Below, piece by piece: positions 26,955 through 35,889 of a stretch of DNA of 64,000 nt; the stretch's first letter is position 1, and the number at the start of each line of letters is the position of its first letter. The position numbers were made by a program, and so were the translations under genes. Origin of the DNA: Streptomyces sp. (GTDB taxonomy: Bacteria; Actinomycetota; Actinomycetes; Streptomycetales; Streptomycetaceae); the NCBI RefSeq assembly GCF_031181705.1, contig NZ_JAPSKN010000006.1, positions 2,433-66,432 of the forward strand, read 5' to 3'. The notes beneath the pieces are model-generated. The model was not told the origin of the DNA and did no database searches. It saw nothing but the letters and a program-made list of their open reading frames with translations.

Positions 26955-28397
26955 ATGAGGGCAACGCAGAGCGATGCGGGCGAAGATGCCGCGTCCGCGG
27001 CCTGGGAGCTGCTCCTCCCGGCCGCTTCGGCACCGGCACGCACGCGTGGCCGCTCCCTGCAGGCGGCGCTGCGCGAGGCGGTCCGCTCGGGCCGGCTGGC
27101 ACCGGGCACCCGGCTGCCGTCGAGCCGGGATCTCGCCGCCGACCTGGGGGTGTCACGGGGACTGGTCACGGAGGCGTACGAGCAGCTGACGGCGGAGGGT
27201 TACCTGCGCAGCGGCCGGGGTGCCGGGACCTGGGTGGGCGCGGCCGTACGGGCCGCGCCGCCGCGCGCGCACGACCTCGCCCCGCGCTCGCCCGGCACCC
27301 GCGCGGACTTCGTACCCGGGACACCGGACCTCGCGCTGTTCCCGCGCTCGGCGTGGGCGGCCGCCCAGCGCGGCGTGCTGGCCGAGCTGCCGCACCAGGA
27401 GCTGGGCTATCCGGATCCGCGCGGGCTGCCCCGGCTGCGGACGGCCCTGGCCGAACTGCTGGCCCGGCGGCGGGGCGTGGTGGCCGACCCGGAGCGGATC
27501 GTGGTGGTCTCCGGGGTCGCCCAGGCGACGACCCTGCTCGGTTTCGCGCTGCACGCGCGCGGGGTGCGTACGGTCGGGGTGGAGGACCCCGGCAGTCCCC
27601 AGCACGACACGCTGTACGCGGCGGCCGGGGTCCGGGCCGTACCCGTGCCCGTGGACGGTGAGGGGGTCGCCCTGGAGCCGCTGCGGGCGTCGGGCGTGCG
27701 GGCCGTGGTGACGACACCGGCCCACCAGTTCCCCACCGGCATCGCCTGCTCGGCCCGCCGCCGCGCCGGACTGCTGGACTGGGCGCGGTCCGTGGACGGC
27801 ATCGTCCTCGAGGACGACTACGACGGCGACTTCCGCTACGACCGCGCCCCCGTCGGCGCCCTCCAGGGGCTCGACCCGGACCACGTCGCCTACACGGGCT
27901 CGGTCAGCAAGTCGCTCGCCCCGGGCCTGCGGCTGGGCTGGCTGCTGGTGCCGGAGTCATGGACGGAGGACGTCGTCGAGCGCAAACGCACCATGGATCT
28001 CGGCCACCCCGCCCTCGACCAGGCCCTGTTCGCCCGTTTCCTGGAGCGCGGCGACTACGACCGCCAGCTCCGCCGCTGCCAGCGCGCCTACCGGGAGCGG
28101 CGCGACGCCCTGGTCGCCGCCCTGGAGGCGCACTTCCCCGGCTCCCGGGTGTCCGGGATCGCCGCGGGACTGCACGTCATCGCCACGCTGCCGGAGCGGT
28201 ACGGCCCCGAGGAGCGGTTCCTCGCGCGCGTGGCGGCGTCCGGGGTAGCGGTGCGCCCGCTGTCGGCCTACGCCCACGCTCCCGGCGGGCAGGGCGCCGA
28301 GGCGAAGGAGGTCCGGCTCGTGCTGGGCTACGCGCACGTGCCGCCCGCCCGGATCGCCGAGGGTGTGCGGCTGATGGCGCAGGCCGCCACCGGCTGA
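26955..28397 (+). CDS. MocR/PdxR-type regulator (GntR HTH fused to aminotransferase fold)
   Basis: A 480-residue fusion. Residues about 30-95 are a GntR-type winged helix (LPSSRDLAADLGVSRGLVTEAYEQL); the remainder is a class I aminotransferase domain with the PLP lysine K319 in TGSVSKSLAPGLRLGW and the DDYDGDFRYD stretch before it. Members sense PLP and control vitamin B6, GABA or related genes. No pdxST genes are next to it, so its target is not evident here. Confidence 0.9.
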   Translation: MRATQSDAGEDAASAAWELLLPAASAPARTRGRSLQAALREAVRSGRLAPGTRLPSSRDLAADLGVSRGLVTEAYEQLTAEGYLRSGRGAGTWVGAAVRAAPPRAHDLAPRSPGTRADFVPGTPDLALFPRSAWAAAQRGVLAELPHQELGYPDPRGLPRLRTALAELLARRRGVVADPERIVVVSGVAQATTLLGFALHARGVRTVGVEDPGSPQHDTLYAAAGVRAVPVPVDGEGVALEPLRASGVRAVVTTPAHQFPTGIACSARRRAGLLDWARSVDGIVLEDDYDGDFRYDRAPVGALQGLDPDHVAYTGSVSKSLAPGLRLGWLLVPESWTEDVVERKRTMDLGHPALDQALFARFLERGDYDRQLRRCQRAYRERRDALVAALEAHFPGSRVSGIAAGLHVIATLPERYGPEERFLARVAASGVAVRPLSAYAHAPGGQGAEAKEVRLVLGYAHVPPARIAEGVRLMAQAATG

Positions 28398-28437
28398 CAC
28401 CGTCCCCGGCCCGGGCTCCCTCACCCCGCGGTCGGTT

Positions 28438-28459
28438 GTTCACTTGGGGTTGGTGTGGG
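28438..28459 (+). promoter_or_regulatory. PHO box upstream of phoD
   Basis: Two adjacent 11-nt direct repeat units, GTTCACTTGGG and GTTGGTGTGGG, lie 65-87 nt before the phoD start. The first fits the Streptomyces PhoP unit consensus GKTCAYYYRSS at every position; the second matches at 8 of 11. PhoP control under phosphate starvation is likely. Confidence 0.7.
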
Positions 28460-28524
28460 CGCTGCGGCGTGCCAGTAGTTGTGGCTGTGCACACTGGCCG
28501 GATCCCGTCCCTGGAGGCGTATCC

Positions 28525-30087
28525 ATGTCCCACCGTCCGTTCCCCGGGCGCCGTAGCGTCCTGCGCGGCTCCCTCGCCGCGTCGGCGGCCCTGTCCCTGC
28601 CCACCGCGCTCGGCGCGGCGCCCGCCTTCGCGCGCTCGGGGCGTCCCGCCGCGGGCTGGGGTGTCCAGACCGGAGACGTGACCTGCGACTCCGGGCTGGT
28701 GTGGGTGCGCTCCGACCGGCCGGCCCGGATGATCGTCGAGACGTCGGCCACCGAGTCGTTCCGCAACCCGCGCAGATGGCACGGCCCGCTGCTGGGCTCC
28801 GGCACGGACTTCACCGGCACGACCCGGCTGCGCGGCCTGCCGCCCGGCGAGCAGATCCACTACCGGGTGCTGCTCGCCGACCCGGACGACCCGCGCCGCA
28901 CGGGCGAGCCGGTCACCGGCACCTTCCGTACGGCCTCCGTGAAGCGGCGCGACGGGGTGCGCTTCGTCTGGTCCGGCGACCTGGCCGGTCAGGGCTGGGG
29001 CATCAACCCGGAGTTCGGCGGTTACACGATCTACAACGCGATGGCCGCGCTGGACCCCGACTTCTTCCTGTGCAGCGGTGACAACATCTACGCCGACGGC
29101 CCGATCAGCGCGACCGTGGCCCTGCCGGACGGCCGCACCTGGCGGAACGTCACCACCGAGGAGAAGGCGAAGGTCGCCGAGACGCTCGGGGAGTTCCGCG
29201 GCAACTTCCGCTACAACCTGCTCGACGAGAACCTGCGGGCCTTCAACGCCCGGGTGCCGTCCATCATCCAGTGGGACGATCACGAGGTCACCAACAACTG
29301 GTACCCGGGCGAGATGCTCACCGACGCCCGGTACACCGAGAAGCGCGTCGACGTGCTCGCCGCCCGGGCCCGCCAGGCGTTCTCGGAGTACTTCCCGATC
29401 TCCACGCTGCGCCGCCCCGACGGCCGGGTCTACCGGGTGCAGCACCACGGCCCGCTGCTGGACGTCTTCGTCCTGGACATGCGCACCTACCGCAACGCCA
29501 ACTCCCCCGGTACCCAGCCCGCCGACGCGCAGGGCATCCTGGGGCGCGAGCAGCTGGAGTGGCTCAAGCGCGAGCTGTCCCGCTCCCGGGCGGTGTGGAA
29601 GGTGATCGCCTCCGACATGCCGCTCGGCCTGGTCGTGCCGGACGGCACGGACATCGAGGCCGTCGCCCAGGGCGACCCGGGCAAGCCGCTCGGCCGTGAG
29701 CTGCAGATCGCCGAGGTGCTGCGGCACATCAAGCACCGGCGGATCACCGGCACGGTGTGGCTGACCGCCGACGTGCACCACACCTCGGCCCAGCACTACC
29801 AGCCGTCGAAGGCCGCCTTCACCGACTTCGAGCCGTTCTGGGAGTTCGTCTCGGGCCCGCTGAACGCCGGTGCCTTCCCGGCGAGCGCGCTGGACGCGAC
29901 CTTCGGTCCTGAGCGGGTGTTCGTGAAGGCCCCCACCACCGCCAACGTCTCACCGGCCGGCGGTTACCAGTTCTTCGGCGAGGTCGACATCGACGGCGGC
30001 AGCGGCGAGCTGACGGTGCGTCTGCGCGAGCAGGACGGCACCGTGCTGTTCACCAAGGTCCTTCAGCCGGGACGGGTGGGCCAGTAG
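28525..30087 (+). CDS. phoD: Alkaline phosphatase/phosphodiesterase PhoD, Tat-exported
   Basis: A 520-residue secreted phosphatase of the PhoD family. The N-terminus RRSVLRGSLAASAALSLPTA is a twin-arginine signal. An N-terminal PhoD_N Ig-like domain is followed by the metallophosphatase core with SGDNIYADG, QWDDHEVTNN and TADVHHTS metal-binding motifs. It releases phosphate from extracellular esters such as teichoic acid or phospholipid. ATG 28525 follows CTGGAGG. The PHO box upstream indicates phosphate-starvation induction. Confidence 0.93.
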   Translation: MSHRPFPGRRSVLRGSLAASAALSLPTALGAAPAFARSGRPAAGWGVQTGDVTCDSGLVWVRSDRPARMIVETSATESFRNPRRWHGPLLGSGTDFTGTTRLRGLPPGEQIHYRVLLADPDDPRRTGEPVTGTFRTASVKRRDGVRFVWSGDLAGQGWGINPEFGGYTIYNAMAALDPDFFLCSGDNIYADGPISATVALPDGRTWRNVTTEEKAKVAETLGEFRGNFRYNLLDENLRAFNARVPSIIQWDDHEVTNNWYPGEMLTDARYTEKRVDVLAARARQAFSEYFPISTLRRPDGRVYRVQHHGPLLDVFVLDMRTYRNANSPGTQPADAQGILGREQLEWLKRELSRSRAVWKVIASDMPLGLVVPDGTDIEAVAQGDPGKPLGRELQIAEVLRHIKHRRITGTVWLTADVHHTSAQHYQPSKAAFTDFEPFWEFVSGPLNAGAFPASALDATFGPERVFVKAPTTANVSPAGGYQFFGEVDIDGGSGELTVRLREQDGTVLFTKVLQPGRVGQ

Positions 30088-30147
30088 GTACGGAACGCAA
30101 CGTTTGAAGCGTCGACAATGGGGGGAAACTGGCCCCTTTACCCTCTG

Positions 30148-30191
30148 GTCACAGTGCGTTCTCGATCGCGCAACACCGTTCCGTCACAGTG
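30148..30191 (+). repeat. Direct repeat GTCACAGTG in the ACT-GNAT upstream region
   Basis: GTCACAGTG occurs at 30148-30156 and 30183-30191, 35 nt apart, the second copy ending 5 nt before the start codon. It may be a regulator half-site pair; no family is suggested. Confidence 0.3.
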
Positions 30192-30196
30192 GGTGC

Positions 30197-31456
30197 ATGA
30201 CGCGAGAAGTGACCCAGGTGCCGCACCGGAACGACGACTGCCGACCCGCCACCCGGTGGCAGCGGTTCGCGGAGGCGTTCCGGTCCCGGCGAACACGACG
30301 CCACGAACACGCGCCGCCGACGAGTGATACCGAGTCCCCGGCACCGGAGCCGGTGCCGGGGGCGCACACCCTGTGGCGGATGCGGACCACGGTGAAGGAC
30401 GAACCGGGATCCCTGGCCGCCCTGTGCGTGGCCCTGGCCGGGCACCGGGTCGACATCCTCAGCCTCCAGACGCATCCGCTGGCCGAGGGCACGGTGGACG
30501 AGTTCCTGCTGCGGGCCCCCGGCGACCTGCCGGCCTCCGCGATCACCACGGCGGTCTCCTCGGCCGGCGGCAGCGACACCTGGATCGAGCGGGCCGACGC
30601 GCACGACCTGGTGGACGCGCCGACCCGGGTGCTCTCCCTCGCCGCCCGCACCGCCCTGGACGCGGCGGAACTGCCGCTGGCGCTGCGCCAGTTGCTGGGC
30701 CGGTGCACCATCCGCTCGCAACCCGCACCGGCCGGTGGCGACCGGATGGCGGGCGGCCTGCCCGTGGAGGGCGCCCTCGACGACACGGTGATGCGGCTGC
30801 GCGCCCCCGAGGGCGGAGTGATCACCGTGGAGCGGCCCTATCTGCCCTTCACCCCGACCGAGTTCGCCCGGGCCCGGGCCCTGGTCGAACTGGACACCCG
30901 GCTCGGGCCGCGCGTCCCGCGCGGCCGGGACGTGCTGACCCTCGCCGAGGGCAGCGACATCACCGTGCGGCGGGCCGACACCCGTGACCTGGGGGCGGCC
31001 AGGGCGATGCACGAACGGTGCTCGGCGCGCACGCTGAAGTTGCGCTACCACGGGCCGGTCGGCGATGCCGACCGGTATCTCAACCACCTGCTGAGCCCGC
31101 GCTTCGGCCGCACCCTCGCCGTGCAGACCGCCTCCGGGCGGATCGTCGGGCTCGGTCACCTCCTGTGGGACGGGGACGAGACGGAAGTCGCGCTGCTCGT
31201 CGAGGACGCCTGGCAGCGCCGGGGCGTGGGCGCGGAGCTGCTGGGACGGCTGGTCGCGTTGGCCCGCGAGGCCGGGTGCGCGAGTGTGTACGCCGTGACG
31301 CAGGCGTCCAACACGGGGATGGTCGCCGCGATGCGGGGGCTCGGGCTGCCGCTCGACTACCAGGTCGAGGAGGGGACGCTGGTCATCACGGCGCGGCTGG
31401 ATGAGTCCGTGGTGACGACCGGTGCGGAGGAACTGGGGAGCGCCTCCGCGCCGTAG
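30197..31456 (+). CDS. ACT domain-GNAT acetyltransferase fusion
   Basis: A 419-residue protein. Residues about 55-140 form an ACT-like amino-acid-binding domain (RTTVKDEPGSLAALCVALAG), a linker of about 110 residues follows, and about 255-405 form a GNAT domain with the acetyl-CoA motif in VEDAWQRRGVGAELL. ACT-GNAT fusions in actinobacteria are described as protein lysine acetyltransferases under amino-acid control; the ligand here cannot be read. ATG 30197 is chosen as start. It follows phoD but has its own upstream region. Confidence 0.82.
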   Translation: MTREVTQVPHRNDDCRPATRWQRFAEAFRSRRTRRHEHAPPTSDTESPAPEPVPGAHTLWRMRTTVKDEPGSLAALCVALAGHRVDILSLQTHPLAEGTVDEFLLRAPGDLPASAITTAVSSAGGSDTWIERADAHDLVDAPTRVLSLAARTALDAAELPLALRQLLGRCTIRSQPAPAGGDRMAGGLPVEGALDDTVMRLRAPEGGVITVERPYLPFTPTEFARARALVELDTRLGPRVPRGRDVLTLAEGSDITVRRADTRDLGAARAMHERCSARTLKLRYHGPVGDADRYLNHLLSPRFGRTLAVQTASGRIVGLGHLLWDGDETEVALLVEDAWQRRGVGAELLGRLVALAREAGCASVYAVTQASNTGMVAAMRGLGLPLDYQVEEGTLVITARLDESVVTTGAEELGSASAP

Positions 31457-31465
31457 GAGCGTGGG

Positions 31466-32683
31466 TCAGTGGGCGGGCGCGGGTACGTGGTGGCCGGTCG
31501 CGCCGCTCCCCGCGCCCCTTTCGGGGCGCTTCAGGGCCTGGTCGAGATCCGACCAGAGGTCCTCAAGGTCCTCCAGGCCCACGGACATGCGCAGCAGCCG
31601 GTCGCTCACCCCCGCGCCCCTGCGGTCCTCCGCGTCCACGATGCGGTGGCTGATGGACGCCGGGTGCTGGATGAGGGTGTCGACGCTGCCGAGGCTGACC
31701 GCCGGGGTGATGAGGCGCACCCCGGCGATGACCTCGTGCGGGTCGCCGTCGACCTCGAAGGCGACCATGGCGCCGCCGATCCGGGGGTAGTGGACCCGAG
31801 TCACGCGCGGGTCGGCGGCGAGGCGGCGGGCGAGTTCGGCCGCCGTGGCGGAGGCGGCCCGGACCCGGACCGGCAGGGTGGACAGGCCGCGCAGCAGCAG
31901 ATAGCCGGCCAGCGGGTGCAGGACGCCGCCGGTGGCGAAGCGCACCTGCCGCAGCCGGCCCGCGAACTCCTCGTCGCAGGCGACCACGCCCGCCAGCACG
32001 TCCCCGTGCCCGCCGAGGTACTTGGTGGCGCTGTGCAGCACCAGCCGCGCCCCCTGCCCGGCCGGACGCTGGAGGACCGGCGTGGCGAAGGTGTTGTCCA
32101 CCAGCAGCGGCACCGAGCCGCAGGCGTGCGCCACGGCCCGCAGGTCGACCTCGGCGAGGGTCGGGTTGGCCGGGGACTCCACCATGACCAGACCGGTGTC
32201 CGGGCGCAGCGCGTCGGCGACACCGGCCGGGTCGGTCCAGGTGACCTCCGTGCCGAGCAGCCCGGCGGTGAGCAGGTGGTCGCTGCAGCCGTACAGGGGG
32301 CGTACGGCGACGACGTGGCGCAGGCCCGTCGCGCCGCGCACCAGGAGGACGGCGCTCAGCGCGGCCATGCCGCTGGCGAAGGCGACCGCCGCCTCGGTGC
32401 CCTCCAGACGGGCCAGGGCGGTCTCGAAGCGGGCGACGGTCGGGTTGCCCAGCCGCCCGTACACGGGCGGGCCGTCCGGCTCGGCGCCGGTGGCGGCGAA
32501 GGCGTCGATCCGGGCCGCCTCGCCGCGGCTGTCGTACGAGGGGTAGGTGGTGGACAGGTCGATCGGCGGGGCGTGCAGTCCCTGCCGGGCGAGGTCGTCC
32601 CGGCCGGCGTGCACGGCCTCGGTGGCGAGTGCTCGCGGTGCGGTGCGTACGTCGTCGTAGGCGCCCATGCTCGCTGTGTCCAT
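31466..32683 (-). CDS. Methionine gamma-lyase-like trans-sulfuration enzyme
   Basis: A 405-residue PLP enzyme of the Cys/Met metabolism family. The PLP lysine is K221 in HSATKYLGGHGD. PLYGCSD at 129-135 carries a cysteine at the position characteristic of methionine gamma-lyases, which favours that activity over cystathionine synthase. The usual ~20-residue segment between VHYP and the GGxxxFE motif is absent: the text reads VHYPRIGGAMVAFEV. The last ~20 codons overlap a terminator-like repeat. It is divergent from an Lrp regulator that probably controls it. Confidence 0.82.
   Translation of the reverse strand: MDTASMGAYDDVRTAPRALATEAVHAGRDDLARQGLHAPPIDLSTTYPSYDSRGEAARIDAFAATGAEPDGPPVYGRLGNPTVARFETALARLEGTEAAVAFASGMAALSAVLLVRGATGLRHVVAVRPLYGCSDHLLTAGLLGTEVTWTDPAGVADALRPDTGLVMVESPANPTLAEVDLRAVAHACGSVPLLVDNTFATPVLQRPAGQGARLVLHSATKYLGGHGDVLAGVVACDEEFAGRLRQVRFATGGVLHPLAGYLLLRGLSTLPVRVRAASATAAELARRLAADPRVTRVHYPRIGGAMVAFEVDGDPHEVIAGVRLITPAVSLGSVDTLIQHPASISHRIVDAEDRRGAGVSDRLLRMSVGLEDLEDLWSDLDQALKRPERGAGSGATGHHVPAPAH
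31512..31529 (-). terminator. Hairpin of a dispersed Streptomyces terminator-like repeat
   Basis: On the minus strand GCGCCCC-GAAA-GGGGCGC forms a 7-bp stem with a stable GAAA tetraloop, followed by GGGGAGCGGCGCGACCGG. This resembles a repeat I know from many Streptomyces gene ends. It lies inside the last codons of the methionine gamma-lyase-like gene. Confidence 0.55.
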
Positions 32684-32730
32684 GACGGAAGGGTGAACAC
32701 CGGCCGGGCCGGCGGCGGCGAACCCCGTGC

Positions 32731-32736
32731 TACGTT
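32731..32736 (+). promoter_or_regulatory. -10 element of the Lrp gene, leaderless arrangement
   Basis: TACGTT ends 6 nt before the ATG at 32743 with no Shine-Dalgarno site between, indicating a leaderless transcript. Confidence 0.45.
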
Positions 32737-32742
32737 CGGCCG

Positions 32743-33234
32743 ATGGCCGAATCTGTCGTACTGGACCCGGTTGATCTTCACCTTCTGCGGCTGTTGCAGA
32801 ACGACGCCCGGGCGACGTACCGGGATCTCGCCGCGCAGGTCGGGGTGGCGCCGTCGACCTGTCTGGACCGGGTGGCCCGGCTGAGGCGCTCGGGGGTGAT
32901 CCTCGGGCACCGGCTGGAGCTGGATCCGGCCAAGCTGGGGCGCGGGTTGCAGGCGCTGCTGTCGGTGCAGGTCAGGCCGCACCGGCGGGAGCTGGTCGGG
33001 CCGTTCGTGGAGCGGATCCGGGCGTTGCCGGAGTCGCGGACGGTCTTCCATCTGACCGGTCCCGACGACTATCTGGTCCATGTCGCGGTCGCCGACATGG
33101 CCGATCTGCAGCGGCTCGTGCTGGACGAGTTCACGGCGCGGCGGGAGGTGGCCCGGGTGGAGACCCGGCTGATCTTCCAGCAGTGGGAGTGCGGGCCGCT
33201 GCTGCCGCCTTCGCCCACGGCTCAATCCGCGTGA
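32743..33234 (+). CDS. Lrp/AsnC family regulator
   Basis: A 163-residue regulator: helix-turn-helix near residues 8-55 (LLQNDARATYRDLAAQVGVAPSTCLDRV) and an RAM/ligand-binding alpha-beta domain in the remainder. It is divergent from the methionine gamma-lyase-like gene by 59 nt, the standard layout for an Lrp protein that senses the substrate amino acid. The DUF885 gene follows in the same direction. Confidence 0.92.
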   Translation: MAESVVLDPVDLHLLRLLQNDARATYRDLAAQVGVAPSTCLDRVARLRRSGVILGHRLELDPAKLGRGLQALLSVQVRPHRRELVGPFVERIRALPESRTVFHLTGPDDYLVHVAVADMADLQRLVLDEFTARREVARVETRLIFQQWECGPLLPPSPTAQSA

Positions 33235-33265
33235 CGTGCGCGGTGCGTCGTACGAGGATGGCCGC

Positions 33266-34957
33266 ATGTCAGAGATCAAGAGCCCGCTGCCCCGTGAGGT
33301 CGCCGACGCGTACGTCGACGAACTCGTCGCCCTCGACCCGATCACCGGCACGTTCCTCGGCGTCTCCGAGAGTTCCAGCAGGCTGCCCGACACCTCCCCC
33401 GCGGGCCAGGAGGCGCTCGCGGAGCTGGCGCGCCGGACGCTGGCCCTGCTGGACGAGGCCGAGCGGCGGCCCGGGGCGGACAGCGACATCGAGCGCCGCT
33501 GCGCCCGGCTGCTGCGCGAGCGGCTCACCGCCGAACTGGCCGTGCACGAGGCCGACGAGAGCCTGCGCTCCGTCAGCAACCTCAGCTCGATCGCGCACGC
33601 GGTGCGCCAGGTGTTCACCGTGACCCCGGCGCAGACCGAGCAGGACTGGGCGGCGATCACCGAGCGGCTGCGCGCGGTCCCGGCGGCGCTGGACGGCTAC
33701 CGCGAGTGCCTCGCCCTCGGCCTGGAGCGCAAGCTGTACGCCGGGCCCCGCGCCACGGCCACCTTCGTGGACCAGCTCGGCGAGTGGGCCGACGCGGACG
33801 GCCGGGGGCACGGCTGGTTCGAGCGGTACGCGGCCGCCGGCCCCGAGGCGCTGCGCACGGAGCTGGACCCGGCGGCCCGCGCGGCCACGGAAGCCGTGGT
33901 GGCGCTGCGCGACTGGATGCGGGACGTGTACGCGCCGGCGATCGAGGGCGCGCCGGACGTGGTGGGCCGGGAGCGGTACGCGCGCTGGGTCCGCTATTTC
34001 AACGGCACGGACCTCGACCTGGACGAGGCGTACGCCTACGGCTGGTCCGAGTACCACCGCCTCCTCGGCGAGATGAAGGCCGAGGCGGAGAGGATCCTGC
34101 CGGGCGCGGCCACACCGTGGGTGGCGCTGGCCCATCTCGACGAGCACGGCACGCACATCGAGGGCGTCGACGAGGTGCGCGACTGGCTGCAGGGCCTGAT
34201 GGACGAGGCGATGGAAGCGCTCGACGGCACCCACTTCGACCTGGCCGAGCGGGTGCGCCGGGTCGAGTCGCGCATCGCGCCCCCGGGCAGCGCCGCGGCC
34301 CCGTACTACACGCCGCCGTCGGACGACTTCTCCCGCCCGGGCTGCACGTGGCTGCCGACCATGGGCAAGGACCGCTTCCCGGTCTACGACCTGGTGTCGA
34401 CCTGGTACCACGAGGGCGTGCCCGGCCACCACCTCCAGCTCGCCCAGTGGAAGCACGTGGCCGCGGATCTCTCCCGCTACCAGGCGAGCGTCGGCATGGT
34501 CAGCGCCAACGCCGAGGGCTGGGCCCTGTACGCCGAGCGGCTGATGGACGAGCTGGGCTTCCTGACCGACGCGGAGCGCCGGCTCGGCTACCTCGACGCG
34601 CAGATGATGCGGGCCGTGCGGGTGATCATCGACATCGGCATGCACCTGGAGCTGACGATCCCGGACGACTCGCCCTTCCACCCCGGCGAGCGCTGGACGC
34701 CAGAGCTGGCGCAGGAGTTCTTCGGCGCGCACAGCAGCCGGCCCGCCGACTTCGTGGAGAGCGAGCTGACCCGCTACCTGTCCATGCCGGGCCAGGCCAT
34801 CGGCTACAAGCTCGGCGAGCGGGCCTGGCTCCTGGGCCGCGAGAACGCCCGCAGGCGCCACGGCGACGCCTTCGACCCGAAGGCCTGGCACATGGCGGCG
34901 CTGTCCCAGGGCTCACTGGGGCTGGACGACCTGGTGGACGAGCTGTCCGCCCTGTGA
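33266..34957 (+). CDS. DUF885 family metallopeptidase
   Basis: A 563-residue protein of the DUF885 family, thought to be zinc-dependent carboxypeptidases. The key motif HEGVPGHH is present in YHEGVPGHHLQLAQWK near residue 388, and a conserved NAEGWALYAE glutamate lies some 30 residues later. There is no signal peptide. ATG 33266 is chosen near a GAGGA site. Substrate unknown; a role in peptide recycling is plausible. Confidence 0.88.
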   Translation: MSEIKSPLPREVADAYVDELVALDPITGTFLGVSESSSRLPDTSPAGQEALAELARRTLALLDEAERRPGADSDIERRCARLLRERLTAELAVHEADESLRSVSNLSSIAHAVRQVFTVTPAQTEQDWAAITERLRAVPAALDGYRECLALGLERKLYAGPRATATFVDQLGEWADADGRGHGWFERYAAAGPEALRTELDPAARAATEAVVALRDWMRDVYAPAIEGAPDVVGRERYARWVRYFNGTDLDLDEAYAYGWSEYHRLLGEMKAEAERILPGAATPWVALAHLDEHGTHIEGVDEVRDWLQGLMDEAMEALDGTHFDLAERVRRVESRIAPPGSAAAPYYTPPSDDFSRPGCTWLPTMGKDRFPVYDLVSTWYHEGVPGHHLQLAQWKHVAADLSRYQASVGMVSANAEGWALYAERLMDELGFLTDAERRLGYLDAQMMRAVRVIIDIGMHLELTIPDDSPFHPGERWTPELAQEFFGAHSSRPADFVESELTRYLSMPGQAIGYKLGERAWLLGRENARRRHGDAFDPKAWHMAALSQGSLGLDDLVDELSAL

Positions 34958-35791
34958 TCAGCGTCGGAAGCCGCCCTCGGAGTTGATGACCTCGCCGGTG
35001 ATCCAGCCCGCCTCGTCGGTCGCGAGCCAGGCGATGAGGCGGGCCGGATCGTCGGGCATCCCCCACCGGCCGGAGGGGAAGCGAGCGGCGACGGCCTCGT
35101 AGTCCGCGCCGGTCAGGTAGTCCGTGTCGACCGGGCCGGGGTTGACGGTGTTGACCGTGATCCCCTGCCCGGCGAGCGCGGACGACAGGGAGCGGGTGAT
35201 GGAGGCCAGGGCGCCCTTCTGGAGGGCGTAGGCGATCTCGCCGTGCATGCCGCCCGCGATGTCCTGGCCCGAGGTCATCATCACCACGCGCCCTCCGGGG
35301 CCGGCGGGCCGCAGCCGGGCGTGGGCCTGGACCAGCAGCAGCACGGACCGGGTGTCGACCGCCCAGTGCCGGTCGAGCATCGCGGCGTCGACCTCGTCGA
35401 GAGTGCCGTCGAAGCCGCTCTGCGCGTGGTTGGCGACCAGGATGTCGAGGCGTCCGCCGAGCGCCTCGGCGGCACGGGCGACGAGTTCGGCGGGCGCGGC
35501 CGGGTCGGCCAGGTCACCCGGGCCCGCGAGGATCCGGGCGGCCGGGTCGCCGAGCGCCTCGCGCACCGAGGCGAGGACGTCCTCGGGACGGTCGGCGCCC
35601 CAGGGCTGGGCCACGTCGTGCGGCACGTGGTGGTGGAGGTAGACACTCGCCCCGTAGGCGGCGAGGCGGCGGGCGACGGCGTGCCCGATGCCGCCGCGGC
35701 GGCTGGCTCCGGTGACCAGCGCGGTCCGGCCGCGCAGGGGCAGGGGGTCGCGGCGCAGTTCGTCCGGGGTGGGGTGGGGAAGACGTGGCAT
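34958..35791 (-). CDS. Short-chain dehydrogenase/reductase
   Basis: A 277-residue SDR. The cofactor loop reads TGASRRGGIG near residue 27, the catalytic serine lies in MMTSGQ, and the Tyr-Lys pair in AYALQKGAL. NPGPVDTDY and a closing GEVINSEGGF are typical of classical SDRs. An unusually long insertion after the cofactor loop (residues about 50-80) recalls 3-oxoacyl-ACP reductase-like aminoglycoside-type SDRs. Substrate unknown. ATG 35791 is near the end of a short intergenic stretch. Confidence 0.88.
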   Translation of the reverse strand: MPRLPHPTPDELRRDPLPLRGRTALVTGASRRGGIGHAVARRLAAYGASVYLHHHVPHDVAQPWGADRPEDVLASVREALGDPAARILAGPGDLADPAAPAELVARAAEALGGRLDILVANHAQSGFDGTLDEVDAAMLDRHWAVDTRSVLLLVQAHARLRPAGPGGRVVMMTSGQDIAGGMHGEIAYALQKGALASITRSLSSALAGQGITVNTVNPGPVDTDYLTGADYEAVAARFPSGRWGMPDDPARLIAWLATDEAGWITGEVINSEGGFRR

Positions 35792-35889
35792 GGGTGATCC
35801 TCGAGAACTCGTGACGGCGGAGCTTCCGCGGCCGGTCGCGGCCACACGGCAGGGCCGCACACCGGTACGGCCCCGGTCCTGAGGGCCGG

